This document shows, piece after piece, positions 8,176 to 17,296 of a DNA stretch of 64,000 nucleotides (positions are counted from its first letter, which is position 1; each line of letters begins with the position of its first letter). The notes under the pieces were generated by a model. It made no database searches, was not told where the DNA came from, and was given only the letters and a program-made list of their open reading frames with translations. The translations under genes and the position numbers were made by a program. The DNA comes from Deltaproteobacteria bacterium (GTDB lineage: Bacteria; Desulfobacterota; Desulfobacteria; Desulfobacterales; G020354645). The stretch covers positions 518,909 to 582,908 of the forward strand of contig CP070652.1 in assembly GCA_020354645.1 (NCBI GenBank), in the 5' to 3' direction.

Positions 8176-10023
8176 TTACTGAACATCACAAGTTAAGCAA
8201 TATGCATATACTCCATGGGGATCGTTCAACTGTAAAAATTGCTCCAAATCAACACCGATAAAATGATAGAACCGAACGGCCGGGTGTTTTTCTGAAATGT
8301 TGGTGTATTCCGAAAGATTAAAGATGAGTCGATAAAGCTCTTTTAATATGCGCTCCCTGGCACTTAAGGGCCGCTTGATAACAATCGCTTCATAATCTTC
8401 CAGCCCAACCAGTTTCGCCGCGGATTGGACTGCATCTTTGAAATTACCGAGTTGATCCACCAGACCCAGCGTCAAGGCTTTTTTACCCGACCAAATCCTC
8501 CCTTGGGCAGCTTTTTCAACCTTTTCGGGAGACATATTTCTGCCTTGCGAAACTCTGGCTATGAAGCGTTTGTAGCCCTGTTCAATGGTTTGCTGTATGG
8601 TTGCCGCCAGAATCGGATTAAAAGGACGGCTGGGGTCAAACGCACCGCTTAATTTGGTCGTACCGATCCCGTCGGTGTTGATGCCCAAATGCTTTAGCGT
8701 TTTGTCAAATGTCGCAAACGCCCCGAATATACCGATGGACCCGGTGAGGGTGGTGGGTGATGCCCAAATTTCATTGGCAGATGTGGCAATCCAGTAACCT
8801 CCCGATGCTGCAGCTGAACTCATTGAAACAACCACTGGTTTTCCGACACGCCGAGTCAGCTCAACCTCTTTGCGGATGATTTCAGACGCAAAAGCACTGC
8901 CACCGCCGCTGTCAATCCGCAGGACCACCGCTTTTATTTGATCGTTATGGCGTGCCTGTCGGATTAATGCAGCGAGGCTATCACCGCCTATCCTGCCGGC
9001 CGGTTGCTCACCGTCCAAGATGATTCCTTTGGCAATGATAATACCTATCTTCTGCTTGTCTAAACCCTCTTGTTTAAATTCCGGTCGCAAAAGTTTTAAG
9101 TATTCGGTAAGGTGAATCTGATTATAGGTTTTGTTTTTTTTGTCCTCACCAACCAATGCAATGAGGTCATCACGCACTTCATCCCTGGTTTTCAATGCAT
9201 CAACAAATCCAAGTTCCAATGCCAACTTTGCAATGTCACCATCCACTTTTGCCAAGTGAGCTACAATATTGTTGATATAGCCGTCGATGTTGCCCGCATC
9301 GATCCCCCGCAAAGCGGCAATATCTGATTTATATGCCTCCCACAAATCATTCAACCAAAGTGTATTGGCATCACGGGCCTCATCGGACATATCGTCTCGC
9401 AGAAAGGGTTCCAACGCTGTCTTGTAAGTTCCCACCCTGAAAATATGAATTTGAACCATTAGTTTTTCCAAAGCACTTTTAAAGTATTTGCGGTAAAGAC
9501 CGTATCCGCTTAGAAATACTTGGCCCATTGGGTGCAAATATATTTTTTGGGCATGGACTGCTAGATAATATTGGTTCTGATTGAAGTTATCACCGACAGC
9601 AATGATAGTCTTACCACTTTCTCTGAACCGATTCAGTGCCGCACCAATCTCTTGCAGTTTGCTAAGGCCGGCACCCCGCATATCATCCAGATCCAATACC
9701 AAGGCCTTAATATTTTTATCCTCTCTGGCAAAATCAACCCCATCGACAATATCTTTTAATAGCGTTTCTTCTTCTGTAACCCGTCCTATTAGCTGATCCA
9801 CCGGCACTGTCACGGACTTTTGTTCAACGATATTCCCGCTTGGCGAAATAATCAAAGCACCGCCTTCTGGTGCTTTCGAGCCGCCTTCGAAAATAAAAAT
9901 GCTCAGCAAAAGAATGATCAATATTAGAAAAATTAAGTTTCCAATAAAACGGCGAGTTATGGAAATTGCATTCCAAAATGCTTTGATAATATGGACAAAC
10001 TTTCTCACGGTCTTTTTGAACAT
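8176..10023 (-). CDS. sppA: signal peptide peptidase SppA, 67K type
   Basis: This 615-aa membrane protease cuts remnant signal peptides. One N-terminal membrane helix (about 27-46) anchors two tandem SppA domains facing the periplasm. The catalytic dyad is visible: Lys201 in GTYKTALEPF and Ser407 in MSSAAASGGYW, the same spacing as the E. coli enzyme (Lys209/Ser409). The RIDSGGGSAFASEIIRKEV segment before the serine is also typical. Start ATG 10023 has AAGGT about 7 bases upstream. It is a single gene convergent with the M16 protease; the two may serve related periplasmic protein quality control, which is inference. Confidence 0.95.
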   Translation of the reverse strand: MFKKTVRKFVHIIKAFWNAISITRRFIGNLIFLILIILLLSIFIFEGGSKAPEGGALIISPSGNIVEQKSVTVPVDQLIGRVTEEETLLKDIVDGVDFAREDKNIKALVLDLDDMRGAGLSKLQEIGAALNRFRESGKTIIAVGDNFNQNQYYLAVHAQKIYLHPMGQVFLSGYGLYRKYFKSALEKLMVQIHIFRVGTYKTALEPFLRDDMSDEARDANTLWLNDLWEAYKSDIAALRGIDAGNIDGYINNIVAHLAKVDGDIAKLALELGFVDALKTRDEVRDDLIALVGEDKKNKTYNQIHLTEYLKLLRPEFKQEGLDKQKIGIIIAKGIILDGEQPAGRIGGDSLAALIRQARHNDQIKAVVLRIDSGGGSAFASEIIRKEVELTRRVGKPVVVSMSSAAASGGYWIATSANEIWASPTTLTGSIGIFGAFATFDKTLKHLGINTDGIGTTKLSGAFDPSRPFNPILAATIQQTIEQGYKRFIARVSQGRNMSPEKVEKAAQGRIWSGKKALTLGLVDQLGNFKDAVQSAAKLVGLEDYEAIVIKRPLSARERILKELYRLIFNLSEYTNISEKHPAVRFYHFIGVDLEQFLQLNDPHGVYAYCLTCDVQ

Positions 10024-10534
10024 GGCTTACCTTTTTTTGTTTACGATCATTTTAATATTAGGGTTGGAGTCATGACCTTTTTCATAAACCGATTTTTAAA
10101 ATCTTACATTAACCAATTTGTAAACAAATTCAAATTAAAAAATGGAGAGCGGTATCCGCAACCATATCAAGGTTGAAAGGAGAATTAAGGCGACAGAGGT
10201 TTTGTGGAAGGAATTGTAATAATTGAACATGTGAAACTGGATGGATGACTATGGCTCGATATTTCACATCCAATAGGAAGCCGACCAACATGGCTGTATT
10301 TCTCTGATGCACCGTCAATTCATGGCGCAAGGAGAAACCATCATCCAACAAGGTCCATCAGGTTTTTTGAAAATCCTAAAACTGCTTTCAAAATCTGCCG
10401 TCTCACTGCTGAAGGTCCTGCCATACGGGGCTTAGCACTTTTACAAAAAGAGATCACAAAATGGCTTTGAAAGGGGTTTTGAAACTGCCGCTACACTGAT
10501 TTTCAATTTGAGATCGCCGATTTCAGCAATCCAT
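10024..10534. other. intergenic region, nothing recognised
   Basis: About 510 bases between sppA and the PilZ gene. Short open frames on both strands show no ribosome binding site or motif. The sppA promoter probably lies in its left part, but I could not pick out convincing boxes. Confidence 0.45.
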
Positions 10535-10921
10535 CTAAGATGCCATCGGTAAAGGCGGTGAAATACAAATCTTATCGCCAGCCCGCCATTCAAAGCACTG
10601 ATCCGGATTAACCGGTTCAACATATTCTACACCGACACGGTAAAAAAAAGCGTCTTTGCCAGATATGGGTTTGCACCATTTTACCTCTGCCAAACACCCG
10701 TCGTTTTCTTTAGGGCTGCCTTCTTCAGCCGGGGAAGCTAATTTTTTAATTCTGATACGGGCGCCGGTACCGACTTCATACCCGGATTCAAAGCACATCC
10801 CACCCCTGCTGAAATTAATCATCTCCACCCGAAGAAAATTTTCATTATCAGGATAGGAATACTTAACCGGCGCTTGACGATCGCTGCGTTCATTTTTTCT
10901 TTTTTCTGTGGGTCGGGTCAT
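10535..10921 (-). CDS. PilZ-domain protein
   Basis: This 128-aa protein fits a single PilZ domain. It has the arginine-rich N-terminus (RKNERSDRQAPVKY) and the NFSRGGMCFES segment matching the (D/N)xSxxG binding motif, followed by beta strands ending YRVGVEYVEP. PilZ domains bind cyclic di-GMP and switch partner proteins. The RxxxR arginines appear as RKNER, so binding is plausible but unproven. There are no attached domains, so it may act on a separate partner. ATG 10921 is the only good start. It is monocistronic here. Confidence 0.82.
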   Translation of the reverse strand: MTRPTEKRKNERSDRQAPVKYSYPDNENFLRVEMINFSRGGMCFESGYEVGTGARIRIKKLASPAEEGSPKENDGCLAEVKWCKPISGKDAFFYRVGVEYVEPVNPDQCFEWRAGDKICISPPLPMAS

Positions 10922-11157
10922 ATTGAAACTCTATGCTCAAAAAAAATTAATTGTATTTTCCGGGTCCATAGTGACCGGGGCTAAGGCTGCGTGAACTAAA
11001 GAATTTTAATCTTATACATTTAAGGGGAAAATTAAACAAAGATACGACGGGATTCTAAAAATCTATCTTACTTCAACACCCCTTTGAGGATTGGTATCAA
11101 AAAGGGTGTGACAACAGCCTGATTACTCCCTTATTTAATATCTCTGATGTTTTTTTG

Positions 11158-11322
11158 CTAACTTTTTTTAGAGGTTATTGTTTGAAAAAGTGAAACCAGC
11201 TGTTTTACATTTTTGTTTTTGCATTTTGGACAGTGATATTTTTTCTTTTCATACTCGGCGATTGAAATGGTGATGGTAAACCGTTTTTTACATTTTTCGC
11301 AGATAAAATCGTAAGTTGGCAT
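11158..11322 (-). CDS. small FmdB-type zinc-ribbon protein
   Basis: This 54-aa gene encodes MPTYDFICEKCKKRF followed by YHCPKCKNKNVKQL, giving two CxxC pairs (C8/C11 and C31/C34), the pattern of FmdB-family putative regulatory zinc ribbons. A very good ribosome binding site, AAGGAGGT, lies 6 bases before ATG 11322, which makes the gene convincing despite its length. The family's role is unclear; homologues were first noted near formylmethanofuran dehydrogenase genes. It stands alone upstream of, and divergent from, dnaK. Confidence 0.85.
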   Translation of the reverse strand: MPTYDFICEKCKKRFTITISIAEYEKKKYHCPKCKNKNVKQLVSLFQTITSKKS

Positions 11323-11909
11323 GAGTTACCTCCTTATGGATGTAGCAATATCAAAAAAGGCAGGTATTTCAATGATTAAATCCGATATTGTAACGGAGCA
11401 CCCAGATTCACCCAAAGCTGAATATTTCAGCATTTGATCCTCGTGCCACCTGAATAAGTCTTTGATAAATCCTTTCTTTTTTCATCAAATTATAGACTGT
11501 TTTAATGTTCGTTAGTTATCCAAAAAATCCTTTTGAGTCAAGTCCACATCGGATGTGCAACGCGAATTGTCCCAGAGGTGGTCATTCTATTTTCGAGGAG
11601 AATCTTGCTGCATTCATATCTTTTTGGAATCATTCTCTGCAAAAAACAAAGTTCAAAAAACGGAATAAAAAATTAAAGTTACATTATTTATATTATAAAA
11701 TAAAAATAGTAATAAATAATATTATTTGACATATATATAATCATGTATATATTTTTAGAAAATTGAAACCGTAGATGGGCATTAGTTCCGTCTATTGATA
11801 TTCTGTATCGATCATCGGTTAAACATCATTAAGCCTGAAAATAAAATGACATTTGGAAGCTGTTCAATTTAGCCAATTGTATGATTTTATAAAACAAGGA
11901 GGGATTATT
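11323..11909. other. intergenic region carrying the dnaK promoter
   Basis: About 590 bases, strongly AT-rich from 11640 to 11760. A short plus-strand open frame (11505-11729) lacks any signal. No CIRCE-type inverted repeat was seen. The likely promoter is listed separately. Confidence 0.5.
11726..11753 (+). promoter_or_regulatory. candidate sigma-70-type promoter for dnaK
   Basis: TTGACA at 11726-11731 is followed after 16 bases by TATATT at 11748-11753, within a very AT-rich stretch. It would give a leader of about 150 bases before dnaK. No heat-shock operator was recognised, so heat regulation cannot be judged from sequence. Confidence 0.5.
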
Positions 11910-13814
11910 ATGAATAAAGTTATCGGAATCGATCTTGGTACCACCAACTCGTGCGTTTCCATCATGGAAAGCGGTGAAGCCAAGGTCATCACTAATCCTG
12001 AAGGTGGTCGCACAACGCCGTCAATCGTGGCAATTTCAGATCGGGGCGAACGACTGGTGGGACAAATTGCAAAAAGACAAGCGATCACCAATCCGGAAAA
12101 TACGGTATTTGGTGTAAAACGGCTCATCGGCCGCAAATATGAATCCCCAGAGGTTCAAAAAGACCTCAAGGTTCTACCGTACAGAATAGAAAAGGCAGCC
12201 AACGGAGATGTCCGTGTTAACCTGCGCGGAAAGCATCATAGTCCGGCTGAAATCTCATCCTATATTCTTGCGAATATCAAAAAGGCAGCTGAAGCGTACC
12301 TCGGGGAAAAAATTACCCATGCCGTTATCACGGTGCCAGCCTATTTTGATGACAGCCAGCGACAGGCCACTAAAGATGCCGGTAAAATCGCCGGTTTGAA
12401 TGTTTTGCGGATCATCAATGAGCCAACGGCAGCATCACTTGCTTACGGTCTGGACAAAAAAACAGATGAAAAAATTGCCGTATTCGATCTGGGGGGCGGG
12501 ACCTTTGACATTTCCATACTTGAAATCGGGGACGGTGTTTTTGAGGTCAAAGCGACCAACGGAGATACGCATCTTGGCGGTGAGGATTTTGATCTGCGGC
12601 TGATTGATTACCTGGCGGATGAATTCAAAAAAGATCAGGGCATTGATCTTAGACAAGACAAAATGGCCTTACAGCGTCTGAAAGAAGCCGCCGAAAAAGC
12701 CAAGATAGAGCTATCGACGTCAATGGAGACAGGTGTGAATCTACCGTTCATCACTGCTGACGCAAACGGACCCAAGCACCTTGATATAAAAATAACACGG
12801 GCCAAGTTGAACAGCCTGGTCAGTGAGCTCTTGGATAAACTGGAAGGACCCTGCAAAATTGCCTTAAAGGATGCCGGCGTGAGAACCGGTGACATCAACG
12901 AAGTTATCCTTGTGGGTGGCATGACACGAATGCCGGCTGTACAGGAGCGGGTAAGCAAAATATTCGGCAAAGAACCAAACAAAAGCGTCAATCCCGATGA
13001 GGTGGTGGCCCTGGGGGCTGCCATACAGGGGGCTATACTCAAAGGAGATATAGAAGATGTTCTCTTGCTCGACGTAACTCCCCTATCGCTGGGTATCGAA
13101 ACCCTCGGTGGTGTCATGACCAAACTAATAGAAAAAAACACCACCATACCCACCAAAAAAAGCGAAATATTTTCAACCGCCGAGGATAATCAGACGTCTG
13201 TCAGTGTGCATGTCATCCAGGGTGAGCGGGAAATGGCCGCCGACAGTAAGACCCTGGGCCGTTTCGAGTTGATGGGAATCCCGGTTGCTCCAAGAGGGAT
13301 GCCTCAGATCGAGGTCACGTTTGATATTGACGCCAATGGAATTGTGGAAGTTTCTGCCAAAGACAAGCAAACAGGTAAGGCGCAGTCTATCCGCATCACA
13401 TCCTCTTCAGGACTTTCACAAGAGGATATCGACCGATTGATTATAGACGCCGAACTTCATGCGGATGAAGACCGAAATAAAAAAGCGCTTGTTGAAGCGC
13501 GTAACGCAGCCGACGCATTGATCTACTCGACCGAAAAGACGCTAAAAGAACTCGGCAATAAAGTCGCCGGCTCCACGAAGATGCAAGTAGAAAATGCCGT
13601 CAGCAATTTGAAAAGCGCTATGAACGGCGATGATGCGGCTGAAATCAAACGGCTGACCGACACGTTGACCCATGCGTCTCATTTGTTGGCTCAATCTCTG
13701 TATCAACAACCAGGCGCATCCCCATCGCAGGGAACCGGCGGATCTGTCCATGACACGGCCCGCACGGCGGTTGACGATGAGGTCGTAGATGCGGATTATG
13801 AGGAAGTCGCCTAA
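11910..13814 (+). CDS. dnaK: molecular chaperone DnaK (Hsp70)
   Basis: This 634-aa ATP-dependent chaperone has the Hsp70 signatures [21 protein letters not shown]-like [13 protein letters not shown] and [14 protein letters not shown] in the ATPase domain. The linker region [19 protein letters not shown], the substrate-binding domain and the helical lid follow, ending [10 protein letters not shown]. It works with DnaJ and GrpE, neither of which is adjacent here. The start is ATG 11910, preceded by AAGGAGGG; the open frame extends 19 codons further without a signal. It appears monocistronic, with its own promoter and a strong terminator. Confidence 0.97.
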   Translation: MNKVIGIDLGTTNSCVSIMESGEAKVITNPEGGRTTPSIVAISDRGERLVGQIAKRQAITNPENTVFGVKRLIGRKYESPEVQKDLKVLPYRIEKAANGDVRVNLRGKHHSPAEISSYILANIKKAAEAYLGEKITHAVITVPAYFDDSQRQATKDAGKIAGLNVLRIINEPTAASLAYGLDKKTDEKIAVFDLGGGTFDISILEIGDGVFEVKATNGDTHLGGEDFDLRLIDYLADEFKKDQGIDLRQDKMALQRLKEAAEKAKIELSTSMETGVNLPFITADANGPKHLDIKITRAKLNSLVSELLDKLEGPCKIALKDAGVRTGDINEVILVGGMTRMPAVQERVSKIFGKEPNKSVNPDEVVALGAAIQGAILKGDIEDVLLLDVTPLSLGIETLGGVMTKLIEKNTTIPTKKSEIFSTAEDNQTSVSVHVIQGEREMAADSKTLGRFELMGIPVAPRGMPQIEVTFDIDANGIVEVSAKDKQTGKAQSIRITSSSGLSQEDIDRLIIDAELHADEDRNKKALVEARNAADALIYSTEKTLKELGNKVAGSTKMQVENAVSNLKSAMNGDDAAEIKRLTDTLTHASHLLAQSLYQQPGASPSQGTGGSVHDTARTAVDDEVVDADYEEVA

Positions 13815-13874
13815 CCGAAAGCCTTCTGATGGTGATCGGTGTGAAAAACATATTAGATTAGCACTGGAAGCCAG

Positions 13875-13908
13875 GGGCGGTGAAACCATTTTCACCGCCC
13901 GCTTTTTT
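13875..13908 (+). terminator. rho-independent terminator after dnaK
   Basis: GGGCGGTGAA and TTCACCGCCC form a near-perfect stem around a short loop (13875-13900), followed by GCTTTTTT. It lies about 60 bases after the dnaK stop. Confidence 0.88.
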
Positions 13909-14147
13909 CAGGCAAAACCGGTATACATGTATGGTCAGGTAAGCATTTAAAGTAATTACCACCATCAAATTATACTAAAATACTGCAATTAAGCCGGTTC
14001 AGGCAAGGTATATTTTTGGGGCGCAGAAAACATCGCCCATTCAGTCTGCCAACAACTTGACACCTATTTTTACATACCTACCTTACCATTGTATTTGTTT
14101 TCATAAATCCAAAATAAAATCGCTGGTAATTGTTAACCCCTGTCAGC
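13909..14147. other. intergenic region between dnaK terminator and repeat copy B
   Basis: No gene or clear signal seen. The stretch is moderately AT-rich and ends at the left hairpin of the second long repeat. Confidence 0.4.
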
Positions 14148-14479
14148 GAAGCTCCCCGCCCTTCAGAACGGGGTTTCCCCAAGAGGAAAATTTCTATTTC
14201 AGATTAATTAGAAATCGGGGTAATTTTTGCACGACAAGATCATCGCTCCGGTGCTTTTAACTGACAGTGGGCTGCTGCCGCCTGGAAAGGCAAACTTCGA
14301 TCTCGGTTCCGGGTACAGTGCCGGTTGTAATCAGCAGACGGCAAATTTTCAGGCAGTTGCCGCTGCTGGATCGAGCAGGTGATAACCCGGCATCTTGTCG
14401 CTGCAAAAATTGCCCCGATTCCTGAGATAACTTCTCTGCCCCCCCTTTAAAAGGTGAGGCATGCAGGGAAGCGAACCGG
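14148..14479. repeat. 335-bp structured repeat, copy B
   Basis: This is the second full-length copy of the element at 4646-4980, colinear with it from the left hairpin to the terminal GGAAGCGAACCGG. Differences are scattered. The left hairpin keeps a CCCCG/CGGGG pairing with a larger loop, and the internal helices CTGCTG/CAGCAG and CGGCAA/TTGCCG are unchanged. The GGATCGGG/CCCGATCC helix of copy A changes to a version that still pairs with one wobble and one mismatch. The left flank is GCGA instead of GTGA. It lies about 30 bases upstream of the FemAB-like gene, whose open frame runs back into the right end. Confidence 0.75.
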
Positions 14480-14511
14480 CCAAATGCATACCCGGTGTAT
14501 TTACAATTGCT

Positions 14512-15711
14512 ATGAAAAATCAGCAGAAATCATCCTATATAATCGCCTGGCAGGAAAAAATTTCCAATGTCGATCAGGCGCAGTGGGATGCACTGGCCGT
14601 GCCACTTAAAGCCCCTTTTCTCGAGTGGGAATGGTTACGGCAATTGGAGATTTCCGGAAGTTTGGAAGCCGAAAACGGCTGGCTGCCGTATCATCTTACG
14701 ATTTGGTCCGACCGGCGCCTGGTAGCAGCTGCACCTTTATATGTCAAAGGCCATAGTGCGGGCGAATTTGTATATGATCATGCATGGGCAGACTTAGCGG
14801 ACCGTTTGGGCATCCGCTACTATCCCAAAATCGTCGGAATGAGCCCATATTCGCCGATAGTCGGCTATCGTTTCCTGATAGCTGCTGATGAAAATGAACA
14901 GCAGTTGACCGAATTAATTGTTAAGGAAATTGATCGCTTTTGCCTGCGTAATCAAATATCCGGCTGCAGTTTTCTGTTCGTAGATCCTGACTGGCGAACC
15001 ACTATGGCGCGTTATGGTTTCACCGATTGGTTACACCAAAGCTATGCATGGGAAAATCAAGATTTTAAAACATTTGATGATTACCTGGCAATCTTTAACT
15101 CAAACCAACGGCGCAACATTAAACGGGAGCGAAAAACGGTAAAACAACAAGGGATTCAGATCAAAAGCTATACCGGCAAGGAAATACCGGGTGATTTCTT
15201 TCCCTTGATGTACAGCTATTACGCGCGAACGAATGATCAGTTTGGTCCATGGGGCTGTAAGTATCTTACCAAACCATTTTTTGAGGGCCTGTATCATCAC
15301 TATCGCCATCGCCTATTGATAATGGCGGCCTTTAAAAGCAACTACGATAAAATGCCGTTGGGAATGTCTTTTTTGTTGACCAAAGGTGATCAGCTTTACG
15401 GCAGATATTGGGGGAGTGCAAAGTGGATAAACTGCCTGCACTTTGACGCCTGCTATTACAGCCCGATTGAGTGGGCCATCACACATAAAATAAACAGATT
15501 TGATCCGGGTGCCGGTTCACACCACAAGTTACGTCGGGGCTTTGTTGCTGTTCCGAACTACAGCCTTCACCGGTTCTACGACTCCCGCCTGCGGCAAATC
15601 ATGGAACTCCATATCGATAAAATCAATCGCATGGAAATGCAGCACATCGACGCTTTCAATCAACAATTACCCTTTTGCGGAAGAAACCGATCCGTAAAAA
15701 TAAAAACGTAA
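14512..15711 (+). CDS. FemAB-like acyltransferase (GNAT fold, DUF482/PF04339 type)
   Basis: This 399-aa protein shows the pattern of the FemAB_like family. It has an N-terminal segment with APFLEWEWLRQLE, then PLYVKGHSAGEFVYDHAWAD and GMSPYSPIVGYR. The middle has the FNSNQRRNIKRERK stretch, and the C-terminus carries YGRYWGSAKWINCLHFDACYYSPIEWAI and RFDPGAGSHHKLRRGF. Such proteins are annotated as peptidoglycan-biosynthesis or GNAT acyltransferases; the substrate is not known. ATG 14512 is chosen because the frame's first start (14461) lies inside the repeat. Its ribosome binding site is weak. Confidence 0.8.
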   Translation: MKNQQKSSYIIAWQEKISNVDQAQWDALAVPLKAPFLEWEWLRQLEISGSLEAENGWLPYHLTIWSDRRLVAAAPLYVKGHSAGEFVYDHAWADLADRLGIRYYPKIVGMSPYSPIVGYRFLIAADENEQQLTELIVKEIDRFCLRNQISGCSFLFVDPDWRTTMARYGFTDWLHQSYAWENQDFKTFDDYLAIFNSNQRRNIKRERKTVKQQGIQIKSYTGKEIPGDFFPLMYSYYARTNDQFGPWGCKYLTKPFFEGLYHHYRHRLLIMAAFKSNYDKMPLGMSFLLTKGDQLYGRYWGSAKWINCLHFDACYYSPIEWAITHKINRFDPGAGSHHKLRRGFVAVPNYSLHRFYDSRLRQIMELHIDKINRMEMQHIDAFNQQLPFCGRNRSVKIKT

Positions 15712-15763
15712 CGCGAAAGAAACCTGATGCCTATGAATATCTAAATCCATAAATTTGTGGATA

Positions 15764-16273
15764 TTAATCTCGAAGCAGGTGTTTGATACCTGGGAGTTCA
15801 AGGTTGGCATCATCTACTCGCCATTGTCCGTTTTCATCCTGTGTGCCCCTGAGACGACCCTTCTTCAGCCAATCCATCACACCAAATTCGGTTAAATAAG
15901 TCCTTGCACTGAATTCAGCAACCGAATATGTTTTCTTTTGACCGATTTTTTTTACAACCGCGGATGCCGAAGGTGGTATTGCTGATTTCGGTGTCGGATC
16001 TTTTTCTTGTGTAGCCTCGCTGGGCGTTTTTTTATCAGTCAGGGGATATTTTCGTGTTTTTGCGGATTTTTTTTTGCTCATCGCCGGTTTTTGGCTTTTC
16101 AGCGTATCCTTAACCACTCTCAATGCCAGCTGATTTTTGGAAATCATCCATTTCCCGGATTCTTTTACCCCTTTAATTTTTCCTTCGCGCAACAGTTTGG
16201 AAACCTGAGAAACTGTTAATCCTGATAAAGATGAAAACTCACTGGTTGAAATGCGTGCGGTTTTTTTGGCCAT
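15764..16273 (-). CDS. protein with two excisionase/MerR-like helix-turn-helix domains
   Basis: This 169-aa protein has two short DNA-binding-type modules joined by a Lys/Ser/Pro-rich linker. The first (about 8-50) reads TSEFSSLSGLTVSQVSKLLREGKIKGVKESGKWMI and the second (about 115-165) YSVAEFSARTYLTEFGVMDWLKKGRLRG. This is the layout of HTH_17/excisionase-type domains, in which an N-terminal helix pair is followed by a small wing. It is probably a DNA-binding regulator or architectural protein. Start ATG 16273 has GGAAAGGA about 10 bases upstream. A perfect palindrome (16306-16345) lies just before the gene and could be a binding site or part of its leader. Confidence 0.7.
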   Translation of the reverse strand: MAKKTARISTSEFSSLSGLTVSQVSKLLREGKIKGVKESGKWMISKNQLALRVVKDTLKSQKPAMSKKKSAKTRKYPLTDKKTPSEATQEKDPTPKSAIPPSASAVVKKIGQKKTYSVAEFSARTYLTEFGVMDWLKKGRLRGTQDENGQWRVDDANLELPGIKHLLRD

Positions 16274-16305
16274 GGTCAACATTCCTTTCCATTAACATGC
16301 AGGTC

Positions 16306-16345
16306 GACGGATTGTTGCCCAAATATTTTTGGGCAACAATCCGTC
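16306..16345. repeat. perfect 18-bp inverted repeat (palindrome family P)
   Basis: GACGGATTGTTGCCCAAA and its exact complement flank a TATT loop. The core GGATTGTTGCCCAA...GGCAACA recurs in imperfect form at 42801-42836, and a right-half relative GGACAACAGCCCGTC lies at 54270-54284. It sits 33 bases upstream of the twin-HTH gene start. It may be a repetitive extragenic palindrome, an operator or a terminator read from the right. Confidence 0.7.
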
Positions 16346-16833
16346 ATGAAGCAACGTGGATTTCCAAAATTTGAACCTCTCATTTGTGTAGGTGACTGAT
16401 GATGATTTAGAATCTGATGTGCTTTATTGATCTTACCGGCACAATCGCCGGTGATTCTATCGTTTGCGGCCCTATTCGTCAAGCACCTCTTTCTCCACTG
16501 AATTGCATACGCTGAATATATATTTCCATGCCACGATTTAAAAAACACCAGCATTTCCTGCGAAAACGCCACTATACTCCGATATTTGCTCGCAGAGCGT
16601 ATACCGCAGGATATCGCTTCTATTCAGGGGCACCAGAATTGAGTTAATAAATCCGACGTGGATACTACCAAACGGGTGATAATGGTATGCCATGGAGCGG
16701 AATCGGTCGGCAAGAAACTGTTGCGGCAGATCGTAAGTGAAAATTCAGACAGACAACTTTTCGGTGCATGTGGAATATTATCGATAATTTCGAATGGCAT
16801 AAATAATGGAGAAAAATACTAATTGGCTGGCTA
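16346..16833. other. intergenic region, nothing recognised
   Basis: About 490 bases with only a weak minus-strand frame (16276-16572) that has no ribosome binding site and overlaps the palindrome and the HTH gene start. I see no RNA gene. Confidence 0.45.
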
Positions 16834-17082
16834 TTAGTAAATTAAATCTGCGCCCTTTTGGGTAAGTCTGAGATTCCAAACCGGATCCTTTATATTTTCA
16901 ACAATACCGGTCGAAATTAATTCATTGACAGCTTTTTTAAATTCTTTTTTCTCTTCTGGATTAAGGTTCGACAAATAATCTGACTCCAACCAGGTTGGCG
17001 GAAGCACATCAGTTTCATCTTCCCCAATGGAACGGAACTTATCCAGTATATCTCTCTTGATCATCTTTTTGTCTTTTGCCAT
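16834..17082 (-). CDS. small winged-helix-like protein of unknown function
   Basis: This 82-aa protein is very charged and looks all-helical with a short terminal wing. It has helices around KRDILDKFRSI, PEEKKEFKKAVNELISTG and a final strand pair IVENIKDPVWNLRLTQKGADLI. The shape suggests a winged-helix fold, but I cannot name a family. A strong ribosome binding site, GGGAGGA, precedes ATG 17082, so the gene is probably real. It lies upstream of the twin-HTH gene and downstream of the phosphatase-like gene in the same direction, with large gaps. Confidence 0.65.
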   Translation of the reverse strand: MAKDKKMIKRDILDKFRSIGEDETDVLPPTWLESDYLSNLNPEEKKEFKKAVNELISTGIVENIKDPVWNLRLTQKGADLIY

Positions 17083-17296
17083 GAAATCCTCCCAAATTAT
17101 TCAGGGTGTCACAGCGTTTACGTTTACAATTTTTATCAGTTTTATGAGACAATAATACTGAATAAGGTTACAAAAAGTTATTATTTTTGTAAAAGAAGAT
17201 ATTTTTTAGACAACGGTCGGAGACTGTTTGTTTAAATAAATTGCATAGGTATTCACAATTTTGATTGACAAAGCCTTTTGTCTTCGCTGGTAAAAA

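Noticed and set aside
11505-11729. Plus-strand frame before dnaK
   Set aside because: Its end is poly-Lys/Ile from AT-rich promoter DNA and it has no ribosome binding site.
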